A stretch of DNA of 64,000 nucleotides, from NCBI RefSeq assembly GCF_022267315.1, contig NZ_JAIKLE010000016.1, positions 93,912 to 157,911 on the forward strand, in the 5' to 3' direction. The position numbers and the translations under genes are program-made. The notes under the pieces were generated by a model. The model ran no database searches and was not told the DNA's origin. It saw nothing but the letters and a program-made list of their open reading frames with translations. Shown here one piece after another: positions 18,542-28,270 of the stretch. The stretch's first letter is position 1. Each line of letters begins with the position of its first letter. This stretch comes from Maribellus maritimus (GTDB taxonomy: Bacteria; Bacteroidota; Bacteroidia; Bacteroidales; Prolixibacteraceae).

Positions 18542-19230
18542 TGAACATTAACATCCTGCAACTTCTCGATGGCGCAAAAAAAGCACAGGGACTAACTGTA
18601 ATAATTGATGTGTTCCGAGCGTTTTCAACTGCTTGCTATGCATTTGATTTTGGAGCGTCGAAGATAATTCCGGTTGGAGACATCAATATTTCTTATCTGC
18701 TAAAAGAACAAAATCAGGATTTTATTTTACTGGGGGAGCGGAATGAACAAAAACCCCCGGGGTTCGACTTCGGGAATTCACCATCGCTTCTTGTTAAAGA
18801 AAAAATTGAAGGAAAAACGCTTGTTCACACAACAAGTTCCGGCACACAGGGAATTGTAAATGCAAAAAATGCAGATGAAATTATAACCGGAAGTTTTGTT
18901 AATGCCCGTGCAATTGTTCAATATATCAGGCAACAAAAACCTCGGGATGTTTCACTGGTTTGTATGGGCTATGCCTGTGAATACCCAACCGACGAAGACA
19001 CCCTTTGTGCTGAATTTATAAAAAATGAACTAAGCGGAATTTCCAACAACTATAAAAAAATGATCGAAACAATAAAAAAAGGTTCCGGTGCTCGTTTTTT
19101 TGATCCTGAAAAACAGGATTGGTCACCAAAATCCGATTTCGATCTGTGTTTAAACCTAAACCGCTTCAACTTTGTATTAAAAGTTGAAAAAGAGAATAAT
19201 GTAAATTATTTGCGGAAAATTGAAATTTAA
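18541..19230 (+). CDS. comB: 2-phosphosulfolactate phosphatase family protein (ComB)
   Basis: 229 aa, the usual ComB length. Conserved ComB stretches are visible: VIIDVFRAFSTA near the N-terminus, LLGERNEQKPPGFDFGNSP, and the TTSSGTQGI loop. ComB hydrolyses 2-phosphosulfolactate to sulfolactate (EC 3.1.3.71), known from coenzyme M synthesis and from bacteria making sulfolactate. No comA or comC is in the window, so the pathway here is unclear; sulfonate or sulfonolipid metabolism is possible in this phylum. It overlaps the PagL-like gene by one base and sits 44 bp before the C-S lyase. Confidence 0.85.
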   Translation: MNINILQLLDGAKKAQGLTVIIDVFRAFSTACYAFDFGASKIIPVGDINISYLLKEQNQDFILLGERNEQKPPGFDFGNSPSLLVKEKIEGKTLVHTTSSGTQGIVNAKNADEIITGSFVNARAIVQYIRQQKPRDVSLVCMGYACEYPTDEDTLCAEFIKNELSGISNNYKKMIETIKKGSGARFFDPEKQDWSPKSDFDLCLNLNRFNFVLKVEKENNVNYLRKIEI

Positions 19231-19274
19231 TACCTTCGTCAACCGCAAATTTATACATAGCACATTCAAATAAC

Positions 19275-20450
19275 ATGAAAAAATACAATTTTGATGAAAT
19301 AGTTCAGCGTGAAGAAACCAATTGTATAAAGTACGATGCACGCGACTGGGCGTTTAACACCAACGATGTTTTGCCTCTGTGGGTGGCCGATATGGATTTT
19401 AAAACTCCCGATTTTATTGTTGATGCAATCAAAAAAAGAGCTGAACATGAAATTTTTGGATACACATTTAAACCAGAATCTTACTTCGAAGCTATTATTG
19501 GTTGGATGAAACGCCGCCATAAATGGGAAATTCAGAAAGAATGGATTTCGTTCAGTCCGGGTGTGGTAGCAGGACTAACTCTGGCTGTTGAAACTTTCTC
19601 AAAACCGGGTGACGAAGTGATTGTTCAACCTCCGGTATATTTTCCTTTTTTTGAATGCGTAAAAGGCACCAAACGAAAAATGGTGGAAAATCCGCTAAAG
19701 ATTGAAAACGGAAGATACACATTTGACTTTGGTGACCTAAAAGCAAAAATATCGGAGAAGACGAAATTATTAATGCTCTGTAATCCGCAGAATCCGGGAG
19801 GAATGGTGTGGACAAAAGACGAACTTGCAGAACTTTCGACTATTTGTATTGAAAACAAAATCATGGTGATTTCCGATGAAATTCATTCGGATTTGATCTT
19901 CAAAGGACACAAACATATCCCTTTTGCAGCCATTTCAGAGGAAGCAGCCAATAATTGTGTGGTTTTTATGGCGCCAAGTAAAACTTTTAATGTTGCGGGG
20001 CTTTCGTCATCCATTGCGATTATTCCCAATAAAACAAACTTTGCCCGCTACGAAAGAGCTTTGGGTGTCGGTCACCTGGGAATGGGAAACATTTTTGGCT
20101 CAGTTGCCCTGGAAGCAGCTTATGCTCACGGCGACGAATGGCTGGAACAAATGCTCGATTACCTTTGGACGAACTATCAACTGGTTAAAGCTTTTATTGA
20201 AAAGAACCTTTCAAAAGTAAAAGTTATGCCTTTAGAAGCAACTTACCTTGTTTGGCTCGATTTCACAGAGTACGGAATGAAAGATGAAGAACTTTCGAAA
20301 TTTATTGTTGAGGAAGCAAAAGTCGGATTAAACAACGGCGGTCGTTTTGGTACCGGAGGCGACGGTTGGATGCGGATTAATATTGGGTGCCCGCAAAGCA
20401 TTTTACTGGAAGGACTCGAGCGGCTGGGTCAAGCCTTTGAGAATAAATAA
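19275..20450 (+). CDS. patB: PatB/MalY-type PLP-dependent C-S (cystathionine beta-) lyase
   Basis: 391 aa, a fold-type I PLP enzyme of the MalY/PatB group. Features include the N-terminal PLWVADMDF signature, NPQNPGG in the cofactor-binding region, SDEIHSDL and the Schiff-base lysine in APSKTFNVAGL (Lys236). It ends with the typical MRINIGCP. Such enzymes split cystathionine or cysteine conjugates to pyruvate, ammonia and a thiol. It lies 44 bp after comB on the same strand. Its stop codon directly abuts the end of the convergent LytTR gene with no intergenic base. Confidence 0.92.
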   Translation: MKKYNFDEIVQREETNCIKYDARDWAFNTNDVLPLWVADMDFKTPDFIVDAIKKRAEHEIFGYTFKPESYFEAIIGWMKRRHKWEIQKEWISFSPGVVAGLTLAVETFSKPGDEVIVQPPVYFPFFECVKGTKRKMVENPLKIENGRYTFDFGDLKAKISEKTKLLMLCNPQNPGGMVWTKDELAELSTICIENKIMVISDEIHSDLIFKGHKHIPFAAISEEAANNCVVFMAPSKTFNVAGLSSSIAIIPNKTNFARYERALGVGHLGMGNIFGSVALEAAYAHGDEWLEQMLDYLWTNYQLVKAFIEKNLSKVKVMPLEATYLVWLDFTEYGMKDEELSKFIVEEAKVGLNNGGRFGTGGDGWMRINIGCPQSILLEGLERLGQAFENK

Positions 20451-21206
20451 TTACCGATCGAGCCACAGTTTAAAATCTTTGGCACGCTCACGACTTACAA
20501 TTATATCTTCATCGGATTTTGGTACCATTTCAATTTTGAAACGACTGTTAAACCATGTGTGAATGTTGCGAATAGATTCAATATTTATAATGTATTTCCG
20601 GTTAATTTGGAAAAAAAAACGAGAGTCAAGTAATCCGGAAAGCTGCTCAATGGAATGATTTACCGGGAATTTTGAATTCTCAAATGTGACAGCAAAAGTC
20701 ACGCCTTCATCAAACAAAAACCAGGCAATGTCCTCGCTTTTTACAGAGCGATACTTGTCTCCAACTTTCACCAAAAAACGCCTTTTTATTTCGGTTGTTT
20801 CCTGGAATACAATCTTTTTTAACAGATCGTTTTCCGGAGGAAGAAACATCTCCCGAAAATCGCTAAATTTATCAAGAGCCATTTTTATATCCTGGTAATC
20901 ATAGGGTTTTACAATATAATCGATACTGTTCACATTAAAAGAACGAAGCGCATATTCATTGTACGCAGTGGTAAAAATAACCGGAACCTTAACTTTTACT
21001 TCATCAAAAATCTCAAAACAATTTCCGTCGTTCAGCAAAATATCCTGGAAAACCAAATCAGGAAGCGAATTTTTCCTGTACCACTGAATACCTTCTTTTA
21101 CCGACCCGATAACATCAAGCACTTTTATATCAGCATCGTATTTTTTTAGCAACTGAACAAGACGATGTGCCGTATGTTTTTCATCTTCAAACAGTAAAAC
21201 TTTCAT
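20451..21206 (-). CDS. LytTR-family response regulator
   Basis: 251 aa. Residues 1-120 form a receiver domain with acidic pocket FEDE and phospho-acceptor Asp55 in LVFQDI, plus the TTAYNEYALRSFN switch region. Residues about 145-251 form a LytTR DNA-binding domain (SEDIAWFLFDEG, FFQINRKYIINIESI). It overlaps the kinase gene by 20 bp, so the pair is co-translated. It is the last gene of a six-gene run whose other members look lipid- or envelope-related. Confidence 0.95.
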   Translation of the reverse strand: MKVLLFEDEKHTAHRLVQLLKKYDADIKVLDVIGSVKEGIQWYRKNSLPDLVFQDILLNDGNCFEIFDEVKVKVPVIFTTAYNEYALRSFNVNSIDYIVKPYDYQDIKMALDKFSDFREMFLPPENDLLKKIVFQETTEIKRRFLVKVGDKYRSVKSEDIAWFLFDEGVTFAVTFENSKFPVNHSIEQLSGLLDSRFFFQINRKYIINIESIRNIHTWFNSRFKIEMVPKSDEDIIVSRERAKDFKLWLDR

Positions 21207-22257
21207 AATCTGATTGTTTTAACGACGGTATTTTAACAATAAATTCACCATTCTCAGCAATAACTATAACTTGCTGCATTGAAATGAGTTCATATCTTTT
21301 TTTTAAGTTTTTCAAGCCAGTTTGTGTAGACGGTTCAGTTTTGAGCCGCAGATTCAGATTGTTTCTTACAATTATAAAATGATCTTCTGTTTCTATAACG
21401 ATCTTCAAAGGAGACTCCGGATTATATTTGTTATGGTTCACCGCATTTTCAACCAGTAGTTGTAAAGTTACCGGTGGTATGTATGTGTTTTCAATAAAAG
21501 ACTTTGTGAGCCGGGTTTCAAGAAAAACACCATTGTCGAGCCGGGTTTTGATAAGAAAATAGTAGGAATCCAGAAACTCAAGCTCTTCGGAAAGTTTAAC
21601 AAGGTGAAATTCATTTTTTTCAATAATATATCGCAGGGTTTTCGACATTTTCACTATAAAATCGGCTGAAAGATCGGCGTTTTTATACACCAGCGAAGAA
21701 AGTACACTTAGACTGTTAAACAAAAAATGAGGTTCAATTTGAGCCTTTAAAGCTTTGTATTGCGCCAGTAGATTTTCCTTCTCCAATTCCTGTGCCTTCA
21801 ATTTTTCACTTTGAAGATTTCTTTGCGTTTCAAAATAACCGTCGAAACCAAGTATCAATAGATACAAACTCGTTAAAGCCACTGTTAGTTCCGGATTTAA
21901 CAATGCTATCCGATTCCAGTTTTCTGCATTTCCGAACAGATAAATATCACCCAGGCGATACAAATGATTTAAAGAAGCTGAAAGAACAAAGCCCAAAATT
22001 CCGTGCAGAGATGTAAGTATAACAATACGATTTACTTCCTTTTTTAGGCGTTTTGTCCAATGATGAAAATAATCATTAAAAAAATCAGCTATCCACCAAA
22101 TAAACAATCCATAAGCCAAAAAAAACAGCGTGAACACCAGGCTCCGGATATTTACCTCAAATGGCCCGTGTGGAAATGATTGATCAAAACTTTTAATGAC
22201 TATCTGAATAAGAAAAACCACCCAAAACCGAAGCCAGAATTTTCTTATTCCATTCAT
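21187..22257 (-). CDS. LytS-like sensor histidine kinase
   Basis: 356 aa. The N-terminal half has four hydrophobic segments (about 10-28, 38-58, 80-98, 118-138), then a short coiled coil (QSEKLKAQELEKENLLAQ). The His-kinase domain has the phospho-acceptor motif KAQIEPHFLFNSL and the ATP-binding N-box LLVENAVNHNKYN. The H-box is of the LytS/YehU type that pairs with LytTR regulators. It lacks a periplasmic sensor domain, so the signal is probably sensed in or at the membrane. It starts 5 bp after the epimerase gene. Confidence 0.94.
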   Translation of the reverse strand: MNGIRKFWLRFWVVFLIQIVIKSFDQSFPHGPFEVNIRSLVFTLFFLAYGLFIWWIADFFNDYFHHWTKRLKKEVNRIVILTSLHGILGFVLSASLNHLYRLGDIYLFGNAENWNRIALLNPELTVALTSLYLLILGFDGYFETQRNLQSEKLKAQELEKENLLAQYKALKAQIEPHFLFNSLSVLSSLVYKNADLSADFIVKMSKTLRYIIEKNEFHLVKLSEELEFLDSYYFLIKTRLDNGVFLETRLTKSFIENTYIPPVTLQLLVENAVNHNKYNPESPLKIVIETEDHFIIVRNNLNLRLKTEPSTQTGLKNLKKRYELISMQQVIVIAENGEFIVKIPSLKQSDYESFTV

Positions 22258-22262
22258 TTAAA

Positions 22263-23252
22263 TTAAAATTTGATATAATTATTTTTTTGAAACCACAAGA
22301 TAGCTTTTTCCAATGATTGTTGCAGCGGAATCACTTCAAAATCAATCTCTTTAATTGCTTTTTCTGCTGAATAATAATTCCCGGCACATATCATTTTTGC
22401 ATTTGTGCTTGTTAGCTGAACCGGAACTTTAAACCATCTTTCAAGCAGGTCGCCCCCATACCCCATTAATTTTAAAAACCATGAAGGGACAGGCACCAAC
22501 AAAGGGTTTTGTTGCGTAATTTTCATAACCGCTTTAAAAAAATCAGCATAAGAAAGATTTTCTCCCGCTAAAAGATAACTCTCTCTGTTTTTGCCCTTCA
22601 GCATTGCATTTACAACACCTCCTGCAACTGATTTTGCATCAACAAAATTTTTTCCACCCGGAGGACAAAATACAAACCGTTTGTTTACAACGTGAAAAAA
22701 AATTTCTCCGCTGCTGGGTTTTACATCATTTTCGCCTATCAGAAAAGTTGGGTTTACCACTACTGTATCAAGCTCATATTTTTCTGACTTATTTAAAACC
22801 AGTTCCTGCGCTAACAGTTTGCTGTACGCATAACCCGATCTTTTTAGCCACAAAGGAAACGGATTCTTTTCATTTCCCGGGAAAACTTTTGTGCCATTGC
22901 CAAAACAGTTTGCCGTACTTACAAAAACAAAACGCATAATCTTGTATTTCACACAAGCTTCAAACAGAAATTTTGTGCTTTGGACGTTGGGTTTATAAAA
23001 AGCTTCGAGTTGTGATGGAGTTTGCGTAGTCCGGGCAGCAGCATGAATAACATAGTCACAATCCTTTACTGCCTTTTCCACGTCAGTTTCAATTGTTATC
23101 CTCCCGTCAAAAAATTCGCAATTTAATCCTTTCAAGGCATCCAGGTTGCTTCCTTTACGTACCATTGCCCGCACATCAAATTCCCGGTTAATTAATTCAC
23201 GAACGATGTGCGACCCCAGCAAACCATTTGCACCGGTAACCAGTACTCTCAT
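22263..23252 (-). CDS. NAD-dependent epimerase/dehydratase (extended SDR)
   Basis: 329 aa. The N-terminal Rossmann motif TGANGLLGSH and the catalytic YxxxK motif in SGYAYSKLLAQE identify an extended short-chain dehydrogenase/reductase. VVNPTFLIG and the substrate-side segment (LKLMGYGGDLLERWF) resemble the 3-beta-HSD/dihydroflavonol reductase-like group that acts on lipid or isoprenoid alcohols more than on nucleotide sugars. Its start overlaps the stop of the upstream SDR gene by 4 bp. Specific substrate unknown. Confidence 0.88.
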   Translation of the reverse strand: MRVLVTGANGLLGSHIVRELINREFDVRAMVRKGSNLDALKGLNCEFFDGRITIETDVEKAVKDCDYVIHAAARTTQTPSQLEAFYKPNVQSTKFLFEACVKYKIMRFVFVSTANCFGNGTKVFPGNEKNPFPLWLKRSGYAYSKLLAQELVLNKSEKYELDTVVVNPTFLIGENDVKPSSGEIFFHVVNKRFVFCPPGGKNFVDAKSVAGGVVNAMLKGKNRESYLLAGENLSYADFFKAVMKITQQNPLLVPVPSWFLKLMGYGGDLLERWFKVPVQLTSTNAKMICAGNYYSAEKAIKEIDFEVIPLQQSLEKAILWFQKNNYIKF

Positions 23253-24067
23253 TTACATGCTCCTCCCGCAATTTGGTTTGAAGCGTTTATTTCTCTTTGA
23301 AGAGAAGATCTCATTATTCTGAGTCTCATCCACACCGGCACTATTTTGAAAACAAGCCAGCTCAATTTGTTCATAAATCCAGGGATAATCAGCACATCAC
23401 CTTTTAAAAGTTTGCGCATACATATTTTGGCCACCAGCCGGGTTTCAAGCGTTGTACTCCGAATTAAGCGACTGTGACTTTCAATCCGCTGTGTAACTTC
23501 AGCATTTGTCCTCATCCCCCCGGGGTGGGCAACACTCACGACCACTCCTGTTCCTCTCAGTTCAGCTCCCAATCCACGTGAAAATGAATATACAAATGCC
23601 TTTGAAGCCGGATAAACGGTTTTAAACGGCATAGGCCCAAAAGAAGCCATACTCGCAATATTCAGAATATACGCTCTGGATTGTCTTCTCAAAACGGGGA
23701 GAAGCAGGTGTGTCAACAAAACCAAGGCCCGCATATTCAATAATACAATCTGATCAATATATTCGGTTTTAGCTTCCAAGAACGATTTTGTACCGCCCAC
23801 ACCGGCATTATTTATTAAAATTTCAATTTCAAAATCACCAATATTTTGTACAAACTGTTCAACTGCCCCAAACTCAGTCAGGTCAGTTTCAAATGTTTTC
23901 ACCTGAATATTAAACTGTAAAGACAGCTTTAGTCCGAAACGTTTAATGCTCTCGCCGGGCAGAGCCGTTAAAATCAGGTTTCTGCTCCTACCTGCACATT
24001 CCAAAGCCAGCTCTTTTCCCAAACCTGCGCTGGCGCCGGTAATCAGTGTATATTTTTCAATGTTCAT
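23249..24067 (-). CDS. Short-chain dehydrogenase/reductase
   Basis: 272 aa, classical SDR: cofactor motif TGASAGLGKE, NNAG, catalytic Ser in LNIASMAS and the YxxxK site in YPASKAFVYS. The C-terminal tail has a hydrophobic stretch (LSWLVFKIVPVWM) that may attach it to the membrane, as in lipid-acting SDRs. Translationally coupled on both sides (11-bp overlap with the DUF2062 gene, 4-bp overlap with the epimerase). Substrate unknown. Confidence 0.9.
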   Translation of the reverse strand: MNIEKYTLITGASAGLGKELALECAGRSRNLILTALPGESIKRFGLKLSLQFNIQVKTFETDLTEFGAVEQFVQNIGDFEIEILINNAGVGGTKSFLEAKTEYIDQIVLLNMRALVLLTHLLLPVLRRQSRAYILNIASMASFGPMPFKTVYPASKAFVYSFSRGLGAELRGTGVVVSVAHPGGMRTNAEVTQRIESHSRLIRSTTLETRLVAKICMRKLLKGDVLIIPGFMNKLSWLVFKIVPVWMRLRIMRSSLQREINASNQIAGGACK

Positions 24068-24515
24068 CAGGGGATTTTATTTTTCGGGTTAACAGAATTA
24101 GAGAAATATAATATCCAAGAATCATCGCAAGAATTCCGGTGATAAATCCTCCCAGCAACAATGACAGAAATACATCAGAACCAGCCTCAATAATAGTCCT
24201 GGCGAAACCAAGCCCAATCTTTTCCGGTATTTGAAATGCTGATTCTATTCCAAGAATCTTTTTGCCGAGCCAGTAATTAAACGCAAAAACAAAAACTCCG
24301 GTTGCCAGATTTGTATTAAAAACCCCGGCAATGGCAGCGGTTTTGTTCAAGCGGAAAAAAGAAGCCAGTGTCGCAGAAATTATCATTTGAAACCCCGGGA
24401 AAGGCAACATCCCCACAAACGAACCAAGAGCAAATCCTTTGGCAACCACTTTGGGTTCACCTTTTAAAGAGAACAGCCGTTTTACACCATTCCGTTTTAC
24501 ATTTTCTGTTTTCAT
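24057..24515 (-). CDS. DUF2062 membrane protein
   Basis: 152 aa. The N-terminal GEPKVVAKGFALGSFVGMLP and following FPGFQMIIS match the DUF2062 pattern of small inner-membrane proteins. Three to four membrane helices are visible (about 27-48, 60-80, 100-135). Function unknown. In other genomes DUF2062 is often found with glycosyltransferase or lipid-synthesis genes, which fits this operon. It overlaps both neighbours (4 and 11 bp). Confidence 0.85.
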   Translation of the reverse strand: MKTENVKRNGVKRLFSLKGEPKVVAKGFALGSFVGMLPFPGFQMIISATLASFFRLNKTAAIAGVFNTNLATGVFVFAFNYWLGKKILGIESAFQIPEKIGLGFARTIIEAGSDVFLSLLLGGFITGILAMILGYYISLILLTRKIKSPDEH

Positions 24516-25147
24516 TTTGCTTCGGCCAGTAGTTTTAACTCGTGGAAAGAATCAATAAATAGTTTCCGGATAACCGGATCCTGGATAAACCGGGGGAAAA
24601 CCCGTTTGACATAAGAAACGACTCGATAATCGACGTCAGTAGTTCCACTTTTGTTTGTGCGGAATTTCCATTCACCAATGTAATTCTGCACCCGCTCAAC
24701 ACCATCTTTTTTTGCAAAAAAGTCGGGCTCTGAATAGACTGAGATAGTTGTTTCATCACTGAAAGTGCAAACCAAATATCTGGTTACCAAATCTTTTTGT
24801 TTAAAGGGCCACGGATAATCCATTAAAGTGTAGGTTACCCAACTGTTTTCATCCAATTTTTTTATTTCACACTTTTTAATTCCCACCGCCCAGAAATAAT
24901 AATTTTCAACTTCGGAGAATTGAGGAAGAATCTCAGTCACATCTGCTTTAATCTTAAATTTGGCTCTCATCTTCCGTGTTTTTACCGTGTCGTTTACTAT
25001 CCAACGATAATAAATGGAAACGTCATTGCTTTCCCTGGCGAGCTCCCATTGTCCTGTTTCGTTTGTTTTATTCTCTTTTGCGTTGGTATAAACAGACAGA
25101 ACAATGCATAGAAAGAGCATAAAAAATCCTGCTTTCTGTTTAATCAT
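24512..25147 (-). CDS. START-domain lipid-binding protein, exported
   Basis: 211 aa. A signal peptide (about 1-23) is followed by a START/SRPBCC-like domain: WELARESNDVSIYYR, FSEVENYYFWAVG, DYPWPFKQKDLV and a C-terminal amphipathic helix (RKLFIDSFHELKLLAEA). START domains bind a hydrophobic ligand in a deep cavity, so this is a candidate periplasmic lipid carrier. It is the first gene of the six-gene run ending in a LytS/LytTR pair and overlaps the DUF2062 gene by 4 bp. Confidence 0.85.
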   Translation of the reverse strand: MIKQKAGFFMLFLCIVLSVYTNAKENKTNETGQWELARESNDVSIYYRWIVNDTVKTRKMRAKFKIKADVTEILPQFSEVENYYFWAVGIKKCEIKKLDENSWVTYTLMDYPWPFKQKDLVTRYLVCTFSDETTISVYSEPDFFAKKDGVERVQNYIGEWKFRTNKSGTTDVDYRVVSYVKRVFPRFIQDPVIRKLFIDSFHELKLLAEAK

Positions 25148-25200
25148 CTTTTACTGTTTTCTGTTTTCACGACTAAAGTATTGTGCATTGCAGGTCTGGA

Positions 25201-25236
25201 AAAAGGATTTCCTGTGAACCGGCAAATTCCTTTTTA
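25201..25236 (-). terminator. Terminator after the GT9 gene
   Basis: An 8-bp perfect AT-rich stem (25201-25208 with 25229-25236) ends in a T-run on the minus strand, about 100 bp past the glycosyltransferase stop. The remaining bases of 25148-25339 show no gene. Confidence 0.5.
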
Positions 25237-25339
25237 AATTGTATAAAAAGACAACTGAAACGTTTTTGTACTTTTTAAGTAAAGACAGAGAATCAGAATG
25301 ATAGTGCGTTAAGAGGTGTTAAAAAATCAAAAAGGAAAA

Positions 25340-26326
25340 TTAGTAATTCTCTTTTATCCACCGAACTGTCTCCTGCACTTCTATTTGATTCATACAATTA
25401 AAATGCTTTTTGGGACATTTATCAAACCCTAGTTTTGAGCAGGGCCTGCACTTTAAATCTTTAACTTCGATAATCTTAGAATCGGGGTGAGCCTGGTAAG
25501 GATACATACCAAATTCGGGAACGGTATTTCCCCAAAATGATAATACTTTCTTTTTAAAAGCAGTGGCAATATGCATCAGCCCGGTATCGTTTGCAAGAAC
25601 CAGTTTGGCAGCACGAACCAACGATGCAGATTCATTCAAACTTAATTTTCCGACGAGATTTAATACGTTTTCCCCGGTTTCTGAATCCACTTCGGCTGCC
25701 GTGTGAATTTCGTTCTGACCACCAAGGAGAATTATCGGTAAATCAACGGCATTGCAAATTTCTATTATTTTGGAAACAGGAAGCCTCTTTGTAAAATAAG
25801 TGCCTGCAATTACAAAAACCAAAAAACTCTGTTGAAAAAACTTTGGTAGCTTGTTTTTGTCAAACTGCTCTTTTTCAGGAATAAAAAAATCAAGCCCCTG
25901 TTGGTCATTCTGCACATCAAAAACCGAAACTGTATCCAAATACCGATCAACGATATGCTTCTCGGGCAAACGGTTGATTTTAAACTGAATCATCAAAAAC
26001 TTCTTAAAATTGAGTTTCTCAAAGGAAAAAGCAGGCAGTTTTAAACGACTTTTTATCCGGTTACTTCTAAAATTCTGGTGAAGATCAATAATATAATCCA
26101 GTTGCTCTTTTTCAAGCTCATCCAGCAATTCATTGATGTTTTCCTTCAACACATGAACTTTGTCGATAAATGGATTTGAGCGAACGATAGAAGCGTGTTT
26201 ATTTTTGGTAACATAATGAATTTCTGCATTATCTACCTGCTGTTTTAGGCCCCGAATTACTGGTGTTGTTAAAACAATGTCGCCAATTGAACTAAATCGT
26301 ATGATAAGGTATTTAATTTTCCCCAT
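25340..26326 (-). CDS. Glycosyltransferase family 9 (heptosyltransferase-like)
   Basis: 328 aa. The N-terminus IIRFSSIGDIVLTTP is the GT9 acceptor-side signature. VLANDTGLMHIATA and the donor-site loop (SFWGNTVPEFGMYP) follow, with a Cys-rich C-terminal segment (CRPCSKLGFDKCPKK) typical of this family in Bacteroidota. GT9 enzymes add heptose or related sugars to the LPS core from ADP-activated donors at the cytoplasmic face of the inner membrane. It follows atpC, with a hairpin terminator just before its start, so expression may depend on read-through or a promoter inside atpC. Confidence 0.92.
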   Translation of the reverse strand: MGKIKYLIIRFSSIGDIVLTTPVIRGLKQQVDNAEIHYVTKNKHASIVRSNPFIDKVHVLKENINELLDELEKEQLDYIIDLHQNFRSNRIKSRLKLPAFSFEKLNFKKFLMIQFKINRLPEKHIVDRYLDTVSVFDVQNDQQGLDFFIPEKEQFDKNKLPKFFQQSFLVFVIAGTYFTKRLPVSKIIEICNAVDLPIILLGGQNEIHTAAEVDSETGENVLNLVGKLSLNESASLVRAAKLVLANDTGLMHIATAFKKKVLSFWGNTVPEFGMYPYQAHPDSKIIEVKDLKCRPCSKLGFDKCPKKHFNCMNQIEVQETVRWIKENY

Positions 26327-26331
26327 AAAAT

Positions 26332-26361
26332 AAAAAACCCCGAAGATTAGATTCTTCAGGG
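26332..26361 (-). terminator. Intrinsic terminator after atpDC
   Basis: The stem 26338-26346 / 26353-26361 (one mismatch, 6-nt loop) is followed by TTTTTT on the minus strand. It sits between the atpC stop and the GT9 start codon only a few bases away. Confidence 0.75.
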
Positions 26362-26385
26362 TAATATAGTAATTTTTACTTTCTT

Positions 26386-26628
26386 TTAAACCGATTCCAC
26401 CAACACAATGATTTTATTTGCCTTGTTTTCTACTACTCCACCATCGACTTCAAAGAGCTGCTCTTTTCCATTTTCCTCAACCACTTTTAGGGTTCCCTTT
26501 TCCAAAGTTGAAATAATGGGTGCGTGATTTTTTAGGATTTCGAAACCTCCTTTACTTCCTGGAAGTTGAACGAGTTTTACCTCTCCTTCAAAAACCTTTT
26601 TATCGGGTGTAATAATTTCAATAAACAT
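26386..26628 (-). CDS. atpC: F1Fo ATP synthase epsilon subunit (short form)
   Basis: 80 aa from the ATG at 26628, beginning MFIEIITPDKK. An in-frame TTG nine bases upstream is less likely. It contains only the N-terminal beta-sandwich of epsilon (VKLVQLPGSKGGFEIL, HAPIISTLEKGTLKV, VDGGVVENKANKIIVLVE). The C-terminal helical hairpin that regulates ATP hydrolysis in E. coli (about 50 more residues) is absent, as is usual in Bacteroidota. It lies 17 bp after atpD. The other F1Fo subunits are not in this window. Confidence 0.95.
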   Translation of the reverse strand: MFIEIITPDKKVFEGEVKLVQLPGSKGGFEILKNHAPIISTLEKGTLKVVEENGKEQLFEVDGGVVENKANKIIVLVESV

Positions 26629-26645
26629 GTTTATCAAATTCAGGA

Positions 26646-28151
<1,506 letters not shown>

Positions 28152-28204
28152 TTATGTTTAGATTTTATATCGGTTTTTTAACTATCAGTTTTTTCACTGC
28201 CCAA

Positions 28205-28234
28205 CAAATTTAGTATTGTTTTGCTTTTTTACAA
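28205..28234 (-). promoter_or_regulatory. Candidate promoter of atpDC
   Basis: Minus strand TTG (28234-28232), a 19-nt spacer, then TAAATTTG (28212-28205): a full match to the Bacteroidota promoter consensus about 55 bp upstream of atpD. A second TAAATTTG at 28264-28257 lies just outside the polyprenyl synthase stop. A weak GCCC/GGGC hairpin with T-run (about 28240-28257) may end the upstream operon. Confidence 0.55.
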
Positions 28235-28270
28235 CGAAAAGCCCTTTTTTTTGGGGCAAATTTAACGTTG

